Source: Tyto alba (Eukaryota > Chordata > Aves > Strigiformes > Tytonidae). From it: a stretch of 64,000 bases of DNA. The position numbers and the translations under genes are program-made. The stretch lies in the NCBI RefSeq assembly GCF_018691265.1, contig NW_024881261.1:25507374-25571373 (forward strand), written 5' to 3'. Under the pieces are notes generated by a model that did not search any database, was not told where the DNA came from, and was given only the letters and a program-made list of their open reading frames with translations. Below are positions 1 through 12,068 of the stretch, one piece after another. The stretch's first letter is position 1, and each line of letters opens with the position of its first letter.

Positions 1-704
1 TTTCTTCTGTTGAATAAAGTAGGGCTGCTTATTTGTCTTCAGTGAAAACAACCTAGTGATTTTTATAGGGTGTTTTTTTTTCTTTTTACCCTAGAAGGAG
101 AGAGAAAGCATGGCTGTGCCACTGATACTATATCTGGTAAAAAGAAACTTGTTTTAATTGGCTGTGAAAATAGGCATATTTCTCTAGGATGTTAACAAAT
201 GTGGATTTCACTGTATAAATGCAAGATAATAATTGTCAGTTCTTCCTCCTCAATACAGCCTACATTAGGACAGCTGGGAATATGCTTAGCTCATATTACA
301 TAGTGAAGATTTGTTCTAGCTGCAAAGAAATGAGAGTTAATTAATATGAGAAATTTGTTTTGTGTCCCTGGTAAAAAAAGGCTGTGCAGGTTGGTGTTGT
401 CAGCAAAAGCTGCTTGTCAGTTTGACCTGCTCTGTTAAGTGTTTGATGTGTTTTCTCAGAGTAATCTGTGAATAACATTACATCCAACCAGCAGAGAAAC
501 AGAGGGAGCGATAGCAGAATTAATATCTGGAAGTGTTGATAATTATATATCAGAATCTAATTTTTAGCACAGAAAATGTGTTAATGACAGAGAAGAAAAC
601 AAAAACCACTAGCTTCTCCCAGCAGGATCCAAAGTGTCATTTATTATTTCTCAGCTGGATATCTATCAAGTTTATGGGTTAATTTTTCTGTAGACTGTTA
701 TTTA
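1..704. other. Non-coding, nothing recognised
   Basis: AT-rich unique sequence with short T tracts. Stop codons are frequent in every frame, and no repeat family or RNA gene is recognisable. Confidence 0.6.
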
Positions 705-960
705 TGGGTTTTTGTTTGTTTTCAGCCATCATTACTAACAATACGGTTAATAGCAATCATTTGTTATCCGGCACCAGCGGTGATGCTTCAGATGCGAGCA
801 GTGAACTGAGAATACTCATTTGGTAGCTGAATAAGGCTTTGACAGGGCCCATTTATAACAAGCTCATTCCATAATGTCCAGCCTATTAATAAAATTTTGT
901 TGCTGTCTAATTAGAGATGTCTGATGTGTATAGTAGCACAGCAGACTTTCTTCTGCAGCT
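705..960. promoter_or_regulatory. Candidate conserved non-coding element
   Basis: This block differs from its surroundings in having no homopolymer runs, several closely spaced CpGs (around 743-797) and many homeodomain-type TAAT/ATTA cores, including CTAATTAG near 908. CpG retention in AT-rich avian DNA often marks sequence under constraint. A developmental enhancer is possible, but no alignment was available and the target gene is unknown. Edges are approximate. Confidence 0.3.
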
Positions 961-2398
961 TTTCAGTTCTACTGTGTCATACCTGAAATGTATCTGACAC
1001 CAGTGGTTGAGGAAATAAAAGTGGGATGTTCCTCTGGGGTTCTGTCTCTCCTAGTAAGTGAAATGAAATACAAGTTGTATGGCAGGAAGACCCTGGTCAC
1101 AAGTACAAGTGTGTTGGGAGAAGGCCATTATTTTTATTAGCAAAGATTGCCTGAAAGTCTCTTTTTTTCTTCTTTAATGTATTTTCTTTTATTGGATTAA
1201 TGTTCAAGTTTAATCTAAAAATAATTAATAAAGTAAAAGTGAATTAAGTATGTATATAATAATTAAATGTATATATGCAGACAGAATGTGATTCTTGGGT
1301 GTGCCAGTATGTCTTTGAGGAAAGAGCAGTTTGATGCCTGAGGGAAGGGGTTTGATGAGAGAAAAAAGCCTGGGCCTGATTGTAAGTTTTATTTTTTTCC
1401 CTTCATCCTACGTCTTTGAGAAGTAGGGAATCTGAACTTACCAGTAAGGGGATGGATAGTAGTATAACTGGGACTGAAAACAGAGCCTCTGCTAGTCCAG
1501 CAACTCCCAGAATATTTGGAGTGCCATTGTACAGCTCATACAGCAATCGTGTTTATGCTAAAAGGATCTTTCATTCAAACTTAGCAAAATATTTCATTAG
1601 CAGTGAACTAAATAGTGCATTCACAAAGTTGTTGTGATTGAGCAGTTTGTAAACTGAAACACAATTAGGCAAAAAGGTTTATACCAGGACATAGAAGTTG
1701 TTTGTGGGAAGGTTTTAGTTCCTTAGTGACTTCATGACAGGTTTATATTTCTGTTCCTAAAATGACCTGTCAGAAACATTCTTGTTCTAGGTAGATTCTT
1801 GTTTTTACAGGTAGAGTCAAGTATATGATAATGATGAAAATGAGTTCATTTCCATTTCATAAAATGCTTTTGCTTGCTTAACTGCCGATTTAGTGAGAGC
1901 ATACACTCTACCACCCTGCTTCTACTTTGCACTGCACAAATGGAGTGTTTGAAGAACTTTCATTTGTAGCTACTGCTGAGGTGATTATTTTATTTATTTA
2001 TTTATTTTAAGAAGCAGCACGATGTTTTAGCAAGTATCTAGATACTAATTAAAAGAAAAGTACTAATATGAGTTATTGCATGCTTAGAATATTGCATTCC
2101 TGAACTGAGAAAAGCAAGCGGGCGAAAAACTGAAGAATGATTTAATATAATTTCATTGCTAGGTAACAATTTATTTCTTTATTCATCTTTTATGCTTTTC
2201 CAGTTGAAATTTAAATCTTTGTGAATTACCTTTTGAATAAAACCACATCCACATCTGTTTCTGGTGTGTTATTTACCCAGAATGTTGCTTTTAAGACAGG
2301 ATGTTTTATGCAAGAAAATTACATGAGAATTTAACTTAAACTTTCCATGAAACCGCTGTATGGATTTCAGCTGGCAGAGAATCTGTATAAGCTGGTGA
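961..2398. other. Non-coding stretch with a small TTTA microsatellite
   Basis: Unique AT-rich sequence. A short (TTTA)n run lies at about 1987-2009. The small open frame at 1416-1637 starts at TTG and resembles no known protein, so I do not call it a gene. CpG-containing sequence at 2115-2130 could belong to a further conserved block. Confidence 0.55.
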
Positions 2399-2461
2399 GG
2401 TTTGTTTTTGTTTGGGTTTTGGTTTTGTTTGTTTGTTTGGTTGTTTTTGTTTTTTTCCCCC
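2399..2461 (+). repeat. G/T-rich simple repeat (TTTG-like)
   Basis: Degenerate TTTG/TTTTG units form a pure G/T stretch on the plus strand, ending in a T run followed by C. It is the first of several similar G/T tracts, all with the T/G-rich strand on plus. Confidence 0.8.
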
Positions 2462-2604
2462 CTAAATGGCTCTTGACATAGTGCTTATCAACCCTTAATT
2501 AGTGATACATTTTCTCCTCGTGATTTCTATTGATGTTTTGTAGAGCTGAAGATGAATTGAGGCTCAACCTGACTAGAGTACGAATTGTTTTAGAAAATTC
2601 AGCA

Positions 2605-2880
2605 AACATCTCTGTCTCTTCCCTCCTCTGTCTGTCTCTCTCTTTCTCTATTCCTCCCGATAGGAAAGGTGAAAAGCTGCACGATAGAAATCAGGTTCAG
2701 TATTAGTGGTTTTGCTTGCTTGTGCAATAGAAAACGACAAGCGTCAGGGCCTCAGTCAGCAGATCAGGGAGACGCAGATGGGAGGCGAAAAGCTCCCTCG
2801 TGGCAGCAGCCTTGCTTGGATGTGATTGTGAGAGCCAGGATGAAGTCAGCACTGACAAAGTGTGTGGATTGATGGATGGA
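2605..2880 (+). promoter_or_regulatory. Pyrimidine tract followed by CpG-retaining block; enhancer or cryptic exon candidate
   Basis: A CT-rich tract of about 50 bases (2609-2659) ends in GATAG|GAAAGGTG near 2664, which looks like a splice acceptor. The next ~200 bases are GC-richer and carry about seven CpGs (roughly 2658-2800), far above the local rate. A 67-codon frame (2669-2872) runs through it but begins at GTG and matches no family I know, and no good GT donor closes the block. A conserved non-coding element is more likely than an exon; a lncRNA exon cannot be excluded. Confidence 0.3.
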
Positions 2881-5800
2881 CAAAGCTGGGAACTGGATGT
2901 GAGAATGGATGAGGGCAGAGGGGGAATTTAACACAGACAAACAGAATGAAAGACAGAGAGGAATTGCCTGCTAAAGTATTCCAGCACTCAGAGCCCACAG
3001 CAATTTACTTACTGCTAACCGAACACAGGAGGATTCTTTGCATCTTTGCAGATTTTCTTAAAATATATGAAGAAACCAAGCAGCAGCAGGAGCTAACAAA
3101 TTCCTGTTAGTGCTTTTTATTGCCATCTCTCTCCTTTTCTTGAGAGTCACTCACACTCAGTTAATTCAAACTGAGCACTTGATTATTTTCAGTAAGCTCA
3201 AAGAGTATGCTAGAGCAAAGTAAATTTTCTTTCCACAGCCATTATTTTAATGTTTCTCCTAAATTTACTTTAATCAGTTATTGTTGCTTTTTCTAATGTA
3301 AATAAAAATATTTATTTCCCTTACAAACTGTGCTCCTGCTAGGAGGCACACCTTTGGATTCTGCTTTCAGGTGCATGGTAATAATAAACCCATTACGTGC
3401 ATTTTCTTTTTAAAGAAGAAAAATCAGTTGCTTTCCCACTTGTGTAGCTTCACAGTACCACAATATTATTGTGTGTTTTTTAAGAGAAACAGAACTGTAG
3501 TTTTAGACTACTACCAAATTTTATTTACATGAGAGGATCACAGAGTGGTTTTTGTTATTTGACGGCTTATATAGAAACAGAAAAATCTCAATTACCATAC
3601 TGGAGCAATTCAATAGGTCTTAATTTTATCAACTGCTTTAGTTTTAGGAATTTAAATACCATTTCAGCAAAGAATGCAAATAAAAATGAAAGTTTAGATA
3701 CAACATAGTGGGCAAAATATTCTCTGCTGGCAGTTTTGGGTGGTTGTGTTGGCTCCAGTGGGATTCCTTTAGATTCACACAACACATCGAAGAATGTGAT
3801 TTGGCCCAAGCTATTACCTCCTTCCCCTCAGCAGATTAGGAGGAAACCCAATGTGCTGTGCGAACAAGACATTTTCATATAATGCCCTGATGTGCTTTCA
3901 ACTAGGGGAAACCACAGTTGATCAAAGTGAAACTGTTCCTCAAATTTTGGCTTGAGTAGTATGTTGGAAACAGCTATTTACATGGTATTATGTGTTTAAT
4001 TGAATTTTAACAAAGGCAATTTAGTGTCATGGATGCCAATGTATAAATTGCTATTAGGATAACTATAGTATATTGTTTTTACTGATGAGTTTTCCAGAGT
4101 GTGTATGAAACACATGACCATCTTTAAACTGGAGAATTTGTCTTTAATAATAGTCTCCAGACATCTTCAGGGAATTACTTTGGACTTGAAAATTGCATGG
4201 AAGTTATGTGGGAAAAACTAGTGTTTTTCATGCTGTACGATATATTTGCTAATCTGTTTTTGAAGCTTGTTGTCACGTACAGTGGTTTCAGGATGTGGAC
4301 ATGGAATGCGTTGAGAGTGTCTCGGAAGGCACGGGAATTGCTGGTGTGAGCTATTTCTGTCATCTGCTACTTTACCCTGTACTCTCTCTTTGGGGACTCT
4401 TTAAATCAGGTAGAATAATTCTGGTCACCCTGATGGAAGAAGGAGATGTTGTATATTGCTTATACAGTGTATGCTTACAGATTTTTTTTCTGGAAAGAGA
4501 GGAAGCAACTGTGGATAATCTTTGTCTTTTAGAGCTTTTTTTTGGTTAGGAAAGTTATGTTTATCAGGGATGACAAATATCGGTGCTGCTCTTAGTGCAA
4601 GCAGTAACTGCTTTCTTAGGGCATAAGAGATTTTGATTTAGATCATATATTTTGTATTTACTTTGTTTTTAAAAGCAACTTGTTAACATCAGGAGATTAT
4701 TTGCTGCATTCTGTGTTCTTGCAGAGAAGCAGTGCTGTGAAAAGTTACCCTAGGAAAGGGAATTTAATCTTGTTCTGGTATGAGGTGGAGTTCTAGTGAA
4801 TCAAAACCCAAAACACTGAACTGCAATTTCTCCACTTGTAACATTCCATTTTCCTTAAATTTTTGAATTGAGAATGAAAGTGAAAATGAATGTCCTGTAA
4901 TTCCATGTCTTGTGTCCTGGCTGTTTAGATGTGTGACTTATTTATACATATATATTTTATTTTATTGTAAACTATAAAAAAGACAGTAGGGTTCTTACTG
5001 TTCTGGGCAAGTTCTTTTGGGAGTGTGTCAGGTCAAATATTACTGTACATAAAGCTATATGCAGCCCTGATATAAGCCCCTTATGCTTTGTCAAGATGCC
5101 ATGCCCCTGTGGTATGGTATACGAGAAGAGAATATTAATTTATTTGCTAAATAGTATTTCTGATAAGCATGTAAATAAAAAGCACTTTCAGTCATTTGCA
5201 TAGGTAAGTGTGATTAGAGGCCAGTTGATCTTGGTGTAAACAGATTTTTGAAGATCTATTTGGGTTATTTCATTGAGATGGATTTTCTCATGACGTCTCT
5301 TTAATGTAGGTTGAAGAGTCACTAATTTCTATGTTGATCATGGATATATATAACGCACCTGATGCTTGCAGCAAATTTTTGGCATCTTTATAATTTTGCT
5401 TTATTATTCGATACCTCTGTCTTTCTGTAAATACAGGATATGATTTTTGTCAGCGTTACTAGTGGGAAGTACTAAATGGAGTGTGTTGGCCCTGCATTGA
5501 CTGTACTCTTCAGTCACCTTTTTTGTAGTCATCCCATTTAGGTGTCACCATTAACTGCTAAAGCTAAACTAATGGCATAAACTGATCTCTCTGTTGTGCT
5601 TAGCTGAGTAGACACTAAGAAAAATGACCAGTTCTTCTATAAAAATAGATCACTTGACACTTTCAGAATAAGTATTGAAATGATTTGTTTGCGTTATTAA
5701 AATGTACTTAACAGCTTTCTATAAACTTTTCTTTAGTAAAATTGTTATACTCTTGAAAAATTACTGTAGTGATGCACCGTGGTCATTCATAGGCAATATG

Positions 5801-8800
5801 AAAAGATGGTTTGATGGTTTGATTTATTCCCTTTCATACTGTCTCACAGAATCTTCTCTTTCCATGCCAGGCACTAAAGTACACAAGAGTTCTGGGTGTC
5901 TTCAAAATAGGCTGCTTGCTGGAGATTAAAAGTTGATGTTTGACTGCCTTTTAGACAAATTTGTGTTTATATTGGTGAATTAATGAGTGAGTTACATGTT
6001 CGTTCCTGATTTAAAACAGTGAAATACCACTCTGCTTTCTAAGAAGGGAATTTACCAATGGCTAAATCACTTGGCTTTGTTAGCTAACATGCTGCAAATC
6101 ATCCCTTGTTGTTAATGGGATACTTTGGGGCCTGGTCTTCTGAGTGTGTATTCATTCATAATGGTTACACATATGAATTCATGGATATTTTGCTTTGTTA
6201 ATCTGGCTGTAGTGGAATTTATGCCCCCAATGTGATATTTAAAGTATAAGAAAGGAAGGAGGGGGAGAAGAAAGACGTGCTAGTATTCGAATTCTACAGC
6301 AGTGATAATTTTCATATTATATATTGGAAATTTTTATCATCTTGTTGATTTCAAAAAAATAATCTTCAGGCACTGCAAGTAAGTAGAGACAAATTACTCC
6401 CTTTTCATTGAAATTTGTACATTTATGATGTATCCAGTCTGATAGCCTCTACTGCTTACCTTAATTTTTATGAACAGTAATGTCAGTAACATATTTCCTT
6501 CACATAAGAAGAAAGCAAATCTGTTTATAATAAATCTTAGTGTGGTATGTGTGCTATCATTTCCTTCATTTGACCTTGGTGGAGCAGGCTGATGGGGCAG
6601 TGAAAAGTATGATATGAAAAATGAGTGAACAGAGCGAGGTGAGCAGTGAATCAGTCTTGTGTGTGATTAGCTGTGAAAATCTCACAAACATGACTCTGAG
6701 TCACTTTTCTTCTTTCTTTCTTGTCTGTTTCTTTCTCCAAGGTGTTTCTTTTCTGTGTATATTAGTCATTTAGAAGTTAACTAACAGAGCAGAGGCTCTG
6801 TTTTAGTACTAGTTGTGGTTTAATGGTTTTAGGTGATGGGAACAATGGTAAGTGCAGCGTATCTGAGAGTTCATGATAGAAAAAAATCACGGTCCATTTG
6901 AATTTGTATAGATCCATTGCTAAACAGTAATAGTAATCATTGCATCACGTTTAGACACATGAATGTGACACTGATTTCAACATGGTGCTGCAAATCTTCA
7001 ATTATATACTGTAGATTCAGTGACTCATCATGAGATCTTATTTTGCCATGTCAAATACTGTAAAATCAGAATTCCTTTACAATAAAACAGGTCTCATTTG
7101 AAATATGCACATAGGCTGTGTAGGTCTTTGACTTATGAGACACGCATTTTATTTTCTTCGCTTGCTCTATTTTGTGTCTCTCTTCTGGGTGGTGTGTTTA
7201 AAATCCAGCTGTGTGAGCGGTCATGATTAGTTTTCCCAACTAGAGCAGAGATAACTTTAAATTTGGGGGTTATCTTGTCCATGTGGAAATTGTAAACCTT
7301 CAAAGATGGCTGAACAGCTAGTCTATGTTGATGAATACTATATAGTCTCTGTTATTGCATTGAATATTGCAGCAGTTTCAAACTGATACCATGACTAAAC
7401 AATATTGTGAGATACTTATGAATTATTCATTGTGTAAAGCCATGCAATATGTTTTTGCATATGTAGGTGAATTCTCATCTTATTTTGGTTTTGTATGAAG
7501 CTTGGAAAGTTAATGCTTTTTTTTTCCAGATTTTTGGCACTGGATTTAGGCACTCTTGTATATTCTTTTATTAACATGAAATAATCAGATTGACTCCTTA
7601 ACTGATGCTGGTACAGTTCCTTTTTTCTGAGGACTGTTAGCTCTAACTTTGCCCTAATGAGTATCTCTTGAGCACACACCTGTAGATACGACTGTTCCAG
7701 GTGAAGGGACTACTGTGGCCTTTCTTTGTCAGTCCTGGAGCAGGTATTGGAGACGACTGAGCAAATGCTTGCTCCAAGGTACTTTCTTCTGCCTGACTGC
7801 CAGCTTGGGTTTGGGATTCTTGAGGGATCTCAGGATTCTTAGTTGCTTCCTTCTGGAGGTGTGAGAGCAGGGAAAGGCAGGCAAATAAAGAAGGCCTTTA
7901 TTCACAAGCCTTTGAAAACAAAAGCGCTTGTTCCTCTGAATGTTTTGTGTGCTTGTGGGATTATTTTTTCTTTCCAGGCAGTTCATGGACTACATGAATC
8001 TTCCATTTAGAAATTAACTCTAATTTAGAAAAAGTGCATCCTTGGAACCCTTTTTGTCCTGGTTTCTGTGTAGTTTACAAACACTGGCACATTTACCAGG
8101 TTGCATAAGTGTTTCTCCTCACCCTGACTGATAAAAATCACACTGGTGAAGGTGCTAGTGTCATTCAGGTGTATATTATCCCCTTTAGTGAACTGGTTAC
8201 ATATTGAACCATCAAAAGTTCTGGCAACTTCAGGTGTGTTTCCAGCTCTTTCAAGTGTGGTAAGGCCAAGAGCACTTTTCTTTCCATATACTTATGGAAG
8301 ATGGTGATCTGTACCAAAACCAAATCTATTTTCACTCTTAGGTGTCATGCCCTTTGTACAAAAGAACTGTGATAAATGATAATGGAGATGGCCATTTTAT
8401 GAAGGGCATTGTAAACTGTGAATGATAACTAACGATTTAATTATGCTTAGTAACTAACTGTTGAACACATTTAGTGAATATGTTAGCTTCTAATATCTTT
8501 CTACTGCAATCGTATACTTCTAAAAAAAGAAATTGTGCAATCTCGTTAGTTTGATTGCTCTAAAGGACATGTGGTTATATCCAGGAAACACCTTGTCTCT
8601 TTAATCTCATAAAAATGAAGGAGTTGGTAGTGGAACTGTTTACCATAAAGGTTGCTGAATATATAGGATTAATCTGGAAGCCTGAGTTTTTTATTCTGGT
8701 AGCTGTTCTTCTGTATAACATCTTGCTTGTTTGGATGTTAAAGTATGTGCTTTTTCCTATCGAAAAACAAGTTTTTTGGGGTTCTGTTTACGCACAGTGA

Positions 8801-9799
8801 GGATGAATACATTTTTTTATATTGGCTTGAATTTCAGCCTGATGTATTGCCTCATTAGCAGCTCCTGTTTTAGAAAATATTGAAAGACCTGTCTTGGGGG
8901 GCACAGAAATTAATTTTTCAGCCATTAACCTGCATTATTAGCAGTATCCAATAGGTGCATAAGTGAAGGTATTTATAAATTATACTTTGATTGAAATATA
9001 ACAGTTTTTACTCTTCTGGCACAACTGAAGTGTAATAGTGGATGTAACTTGTTATTTCCTGGTAACTCAAGTAGGTGGAAGTATATTTGAAGGAGGGCTG
9101 TTTTCACTAAGGCCCTATACTAAACCAGAGCCCTCCTTCCCTTCTCATCTTTCCCTTTTTCTCTCCACCCTCCCAGCCCTCCTCCCACCTAAAATCCCAC
9201 CTGTCTTTTTTGGCATCTCTGTTAATGAGCTGATGCTGTCAAATTCATCTTTTTTTAAAGAGATTCAGAATCTGTTCTCCTGAGGTGAAATATCAGGGCT
9301 TTCAGACTGTATTCTTCTTGTAAAATATAACCTAGCTCCTTTATGATGAAATAGGCACTTTAGAGGCACCTGGGCTTATCTTTCAGTTTTTCTGCTCAGC
9401 TCTGTTATGCACAAAGGTCTTTTTCTAGGTGACATATCATGTTGTATTCCAAAGTACACTTTCTTTTAATTTACAACTTAATTTTCAACCTAATTCAGAA
9501 GATTGATACTATAATGCTATTTGCAGAAGTATTGAAATGTCAGTAAGTTTTATTGTAGTAATAAAGAGAATTCCATATATCACACACTCTATAGGGATCC
9601 TTGCTTTTTGCATAGATCTTCATAGCAACAACCAGTGGCTAAATGCTGGCAATCATTAATTTTTAAAGAAGACATGGTTATGATGAGTTGAGAAATTAAG
9701 GCGATAGTGAAGAATGAACTTTAATTTTTGATACTTTTTGTTAGAGTCTTAAGAAGAGACAGAGGTAGATTGGGGGGAGGGCTGGTGTGGGGAGGAAGG
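2881..9799. other. Long non-coding stretch, nothing recognised
   Basis: About 7 kb of unique AT-rich sequence. Frames are all below 90 codons and lack domain signatures. An 8-bp perfect hairpin with a 4-base loop sits at 6783-6802, and a purine-rich run at 6250-6275. I see no transposon that I can name. Confidence 0.6.
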
Positions 9800-9814
9800 A
9801 AAAAAAAAAAAAAA
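9800..9814 (+). repeat. A15 homopolymer
   Basis: Fifteen consecutive A follow a G-rich segment (9769-9797). It is one of only two A runs of 15 or more on the plus strand. No retroposed body is recognisable upstream, so I do not read it as a retrocopy tail. Confidence 0.9.
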
Positions 9815-9839
9815 TGGCCCAAATCCCAGGTTCCTAATA

Positions 9840-10110
9840 CTTAAAATGCTGTCTGCTCGTAAAAGATTTCAGTCGGGGAGAGGCCATCTTTGAGCTTCTC
9901 TTAACAAATGGGTATCAGTGGTCCATGAAATAATCAATGTCGATAATCCATCCTAGGGTCTGCCAATATGTTAATGGCTCTGCCGCATCGTTATTGCTAC
10001 AAGACCATAAATCATTTCCGTACTAGAATGCTTAGCAGTCGAGGACTCAAACCCCTAGCCTGGAATAAAATGCTGTCTCTTAACAATTAATGTCTAAACA
10101 TTTTGCAGCT
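9840..10110. promoter_or_regulatory. Strong candidate conserved non-coding element
   Basis: About 270 bases without homopolymers, with at least seven CpGs between 9858 and 10042, where the flanks have almost none. Homeodomain-like cores (AATCAATG, CAATTAATG), GGAATAAAA (TEAD-like) and CTTTGATTG (TCF/LEF-like) are visible. Stop codons interrupt every frame, so constraint, if present, would be non-coding. This is the most enhancer-like block in the window by eye; confirmation needs alignment to other birds and amniotes. Confidence 0.4.
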
Positions 10111-12045
10111 TTGTGCTTTGATTGTTTTTAGATGCTAAAAAAGTAAGTAGTACAGATTGTAAATCAATAAAACAATAAGACAAAGTGTTTTAATAATAGA
10201 AAGACTCAAAGTAAATCATACTTCTGTGTTTATTATTGCTTTGGAGGTTATAAATAAATAGTACCAACTGGTAAAGGTTTAGTTAACAAGGCAAAATAAG
10301 TCTGGTATTGACGGTTTGGGCATATGTTACGTTACATTTTCACTCCAGAAGGTGAGGGAGATGGGGGTTAGCTTTATTATTTCTATTTTAAAAATGGGAA
10401 AATAGGAGATAAGAAATGCTTGTATCGTTGAATTGTCATCCAATAGGAAGAAGGTCTTTTCTACTCTGCCCAGTAATACATCAGTGATCTGGCTCTGTGT
10501 CTGAGGGACACCAGCATGCAGTCACTGGTACGAGTGGCTGTGCTGAGCTGTTGGCAATCACAAGCAGTTCTTATTTAGAAAATAGACTTGGATCAAACTG
10601 TTCTGATTTAAGTTAGTTTATGTCAATTTAGTTTGATATTAAAGGCAATGTAAAATGTGATGGTAAGTCATTAACTCTCTATTGTATAGATACAGTTTAT
10701 TTGTGACGATTACTGTCTCTCAGTTGTGCACAAAGCTGTGTTTCCGTGGGATAGTAACCAGTGAATAAACAACAGTCCAAGTGTGAACACTTTTGTGCTG
10801 AGGGAGGAACCTTCTCTCTACTTCTCTATCTCTGTGTTGAGACAAGGAATTATGTATGCCCTTTCTATTACAAACATTAATACTGTTTTATTTGCTTGTT
10901 TTAACTAATGAAAGTGGAACTTAACCTACAGATGTTTAACTACAAACATACTCATTATCACAAGTATGATGAGTTTATGTAGTATAACAATAATAACCAT
11001 TTTCAGTTGCAGCTAAAACTAGCATTTGTAAAAAAGCTCTTAATGATCTCAATATATTTTTTTTTCTAATTTTGATCTGTTCAAATCCCAACATCTCATT
11101 TCACACAGTACAAAGTCCCATATATTTCTGTATGCAGTTAATACCATATCTTCATGTTAGGGTAAGAATGACTAAAGAAAGGTGCATTTATTTTGAGTAT
11201 TTAAAAGAGCTGAATTTGTCAATTATTTTTGTTTGTACTGTTTTTGTAATTTCGTATTTTGACGCTCATTTGCCAGGAATGATATTTTGTCTGAGGTAAA
11301 GATTTTAGAAGTTAGCATTTTGCGTGGCAATATTGATCCAATCAACCATGTGTGTTGGATTTACATAATGTGTTGTTCAGGCTAGGTCAGACTTGGTTGT
11401 GACCTTAAAAAAACCACACAAACATACACACCCCCTGCTCTTCCCCCAACTTTGTTTAGGAGATTGCAGGGAAGAAGGCTAGTAACAGTGGAAATGACAA
11501 GTAAACTCATGGATTTATTTATTACTTTTTAGAGCACTGACTTGCCTAGCATTAAGCAATTTGATATGGTCATAGTTTATTTTGGTGCTCAGGATGTAAA
11601 GGCAGGAAGGAGCCAGAAAAACAGTGGTGCAGTATAGACCAAAAGACAATTAAAACTGATATGTCTCTTAACAGAAGTGGCAACAACAGCCAGGATGGAA
11701 GTAATTTATTCAAAAAATTGTCCAAATGCATAAACTGAAGTGATGTATGGTATGGTGGTGGGACAGTGGAAAATATGATAGTTGTTTCCGTTGTGTGAAT
11801 TACTCAGGCAGGATGCCTTTGTGAAGTAAGGGGGTTTGTTTAATGTTCTGACAACAATTTAGATCCTGTTATGGTTATTGCAGTGTAATGCAGTAGTAAA
11901 AATTGAACATGACACACCAGCAATTTATTATTTGTGTGTTTTTTAACCTTGAGTATCGGATTGTTTGTCCAAGCATATACTTTGATTTGCTATGAAATTT
12001 ATTGTTGATAAAAACAATCAGATTTCCATTAGAAGCAAAAAATTC
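10111..12045. other. Non-coding stretch, nothing firm
   Basis: Unique AT-rich sequence. At 10374-10412 a segment vaguely resembles the tail of MIR/L2-type repeats, but the match is too weak to call. Confidence 0.5.
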
Positions 12046-12068
12046 TTTTTTTTTTTTTTTTTTTTTTT
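12046..12068 (+). repeat. T23 homopolymer
   Basis: Twenty-three uninterrupted T on the plus strand, likely length-variable between individuals. Confidence 0.95.

Noticed and set aside
6783..6802. 8-bp hairpin AACAGAGC/GCTCTGTT
   Set aside because: Short palindromes of this size are expected by chance in 64 kb.
10374..10412. MIR/L2 tail-like segment
   Set aside because: Only a short, low-complexity resemblance to the familiar ATTTTACAGATGGGGAAAC-type tail; insufficient without a profile search.
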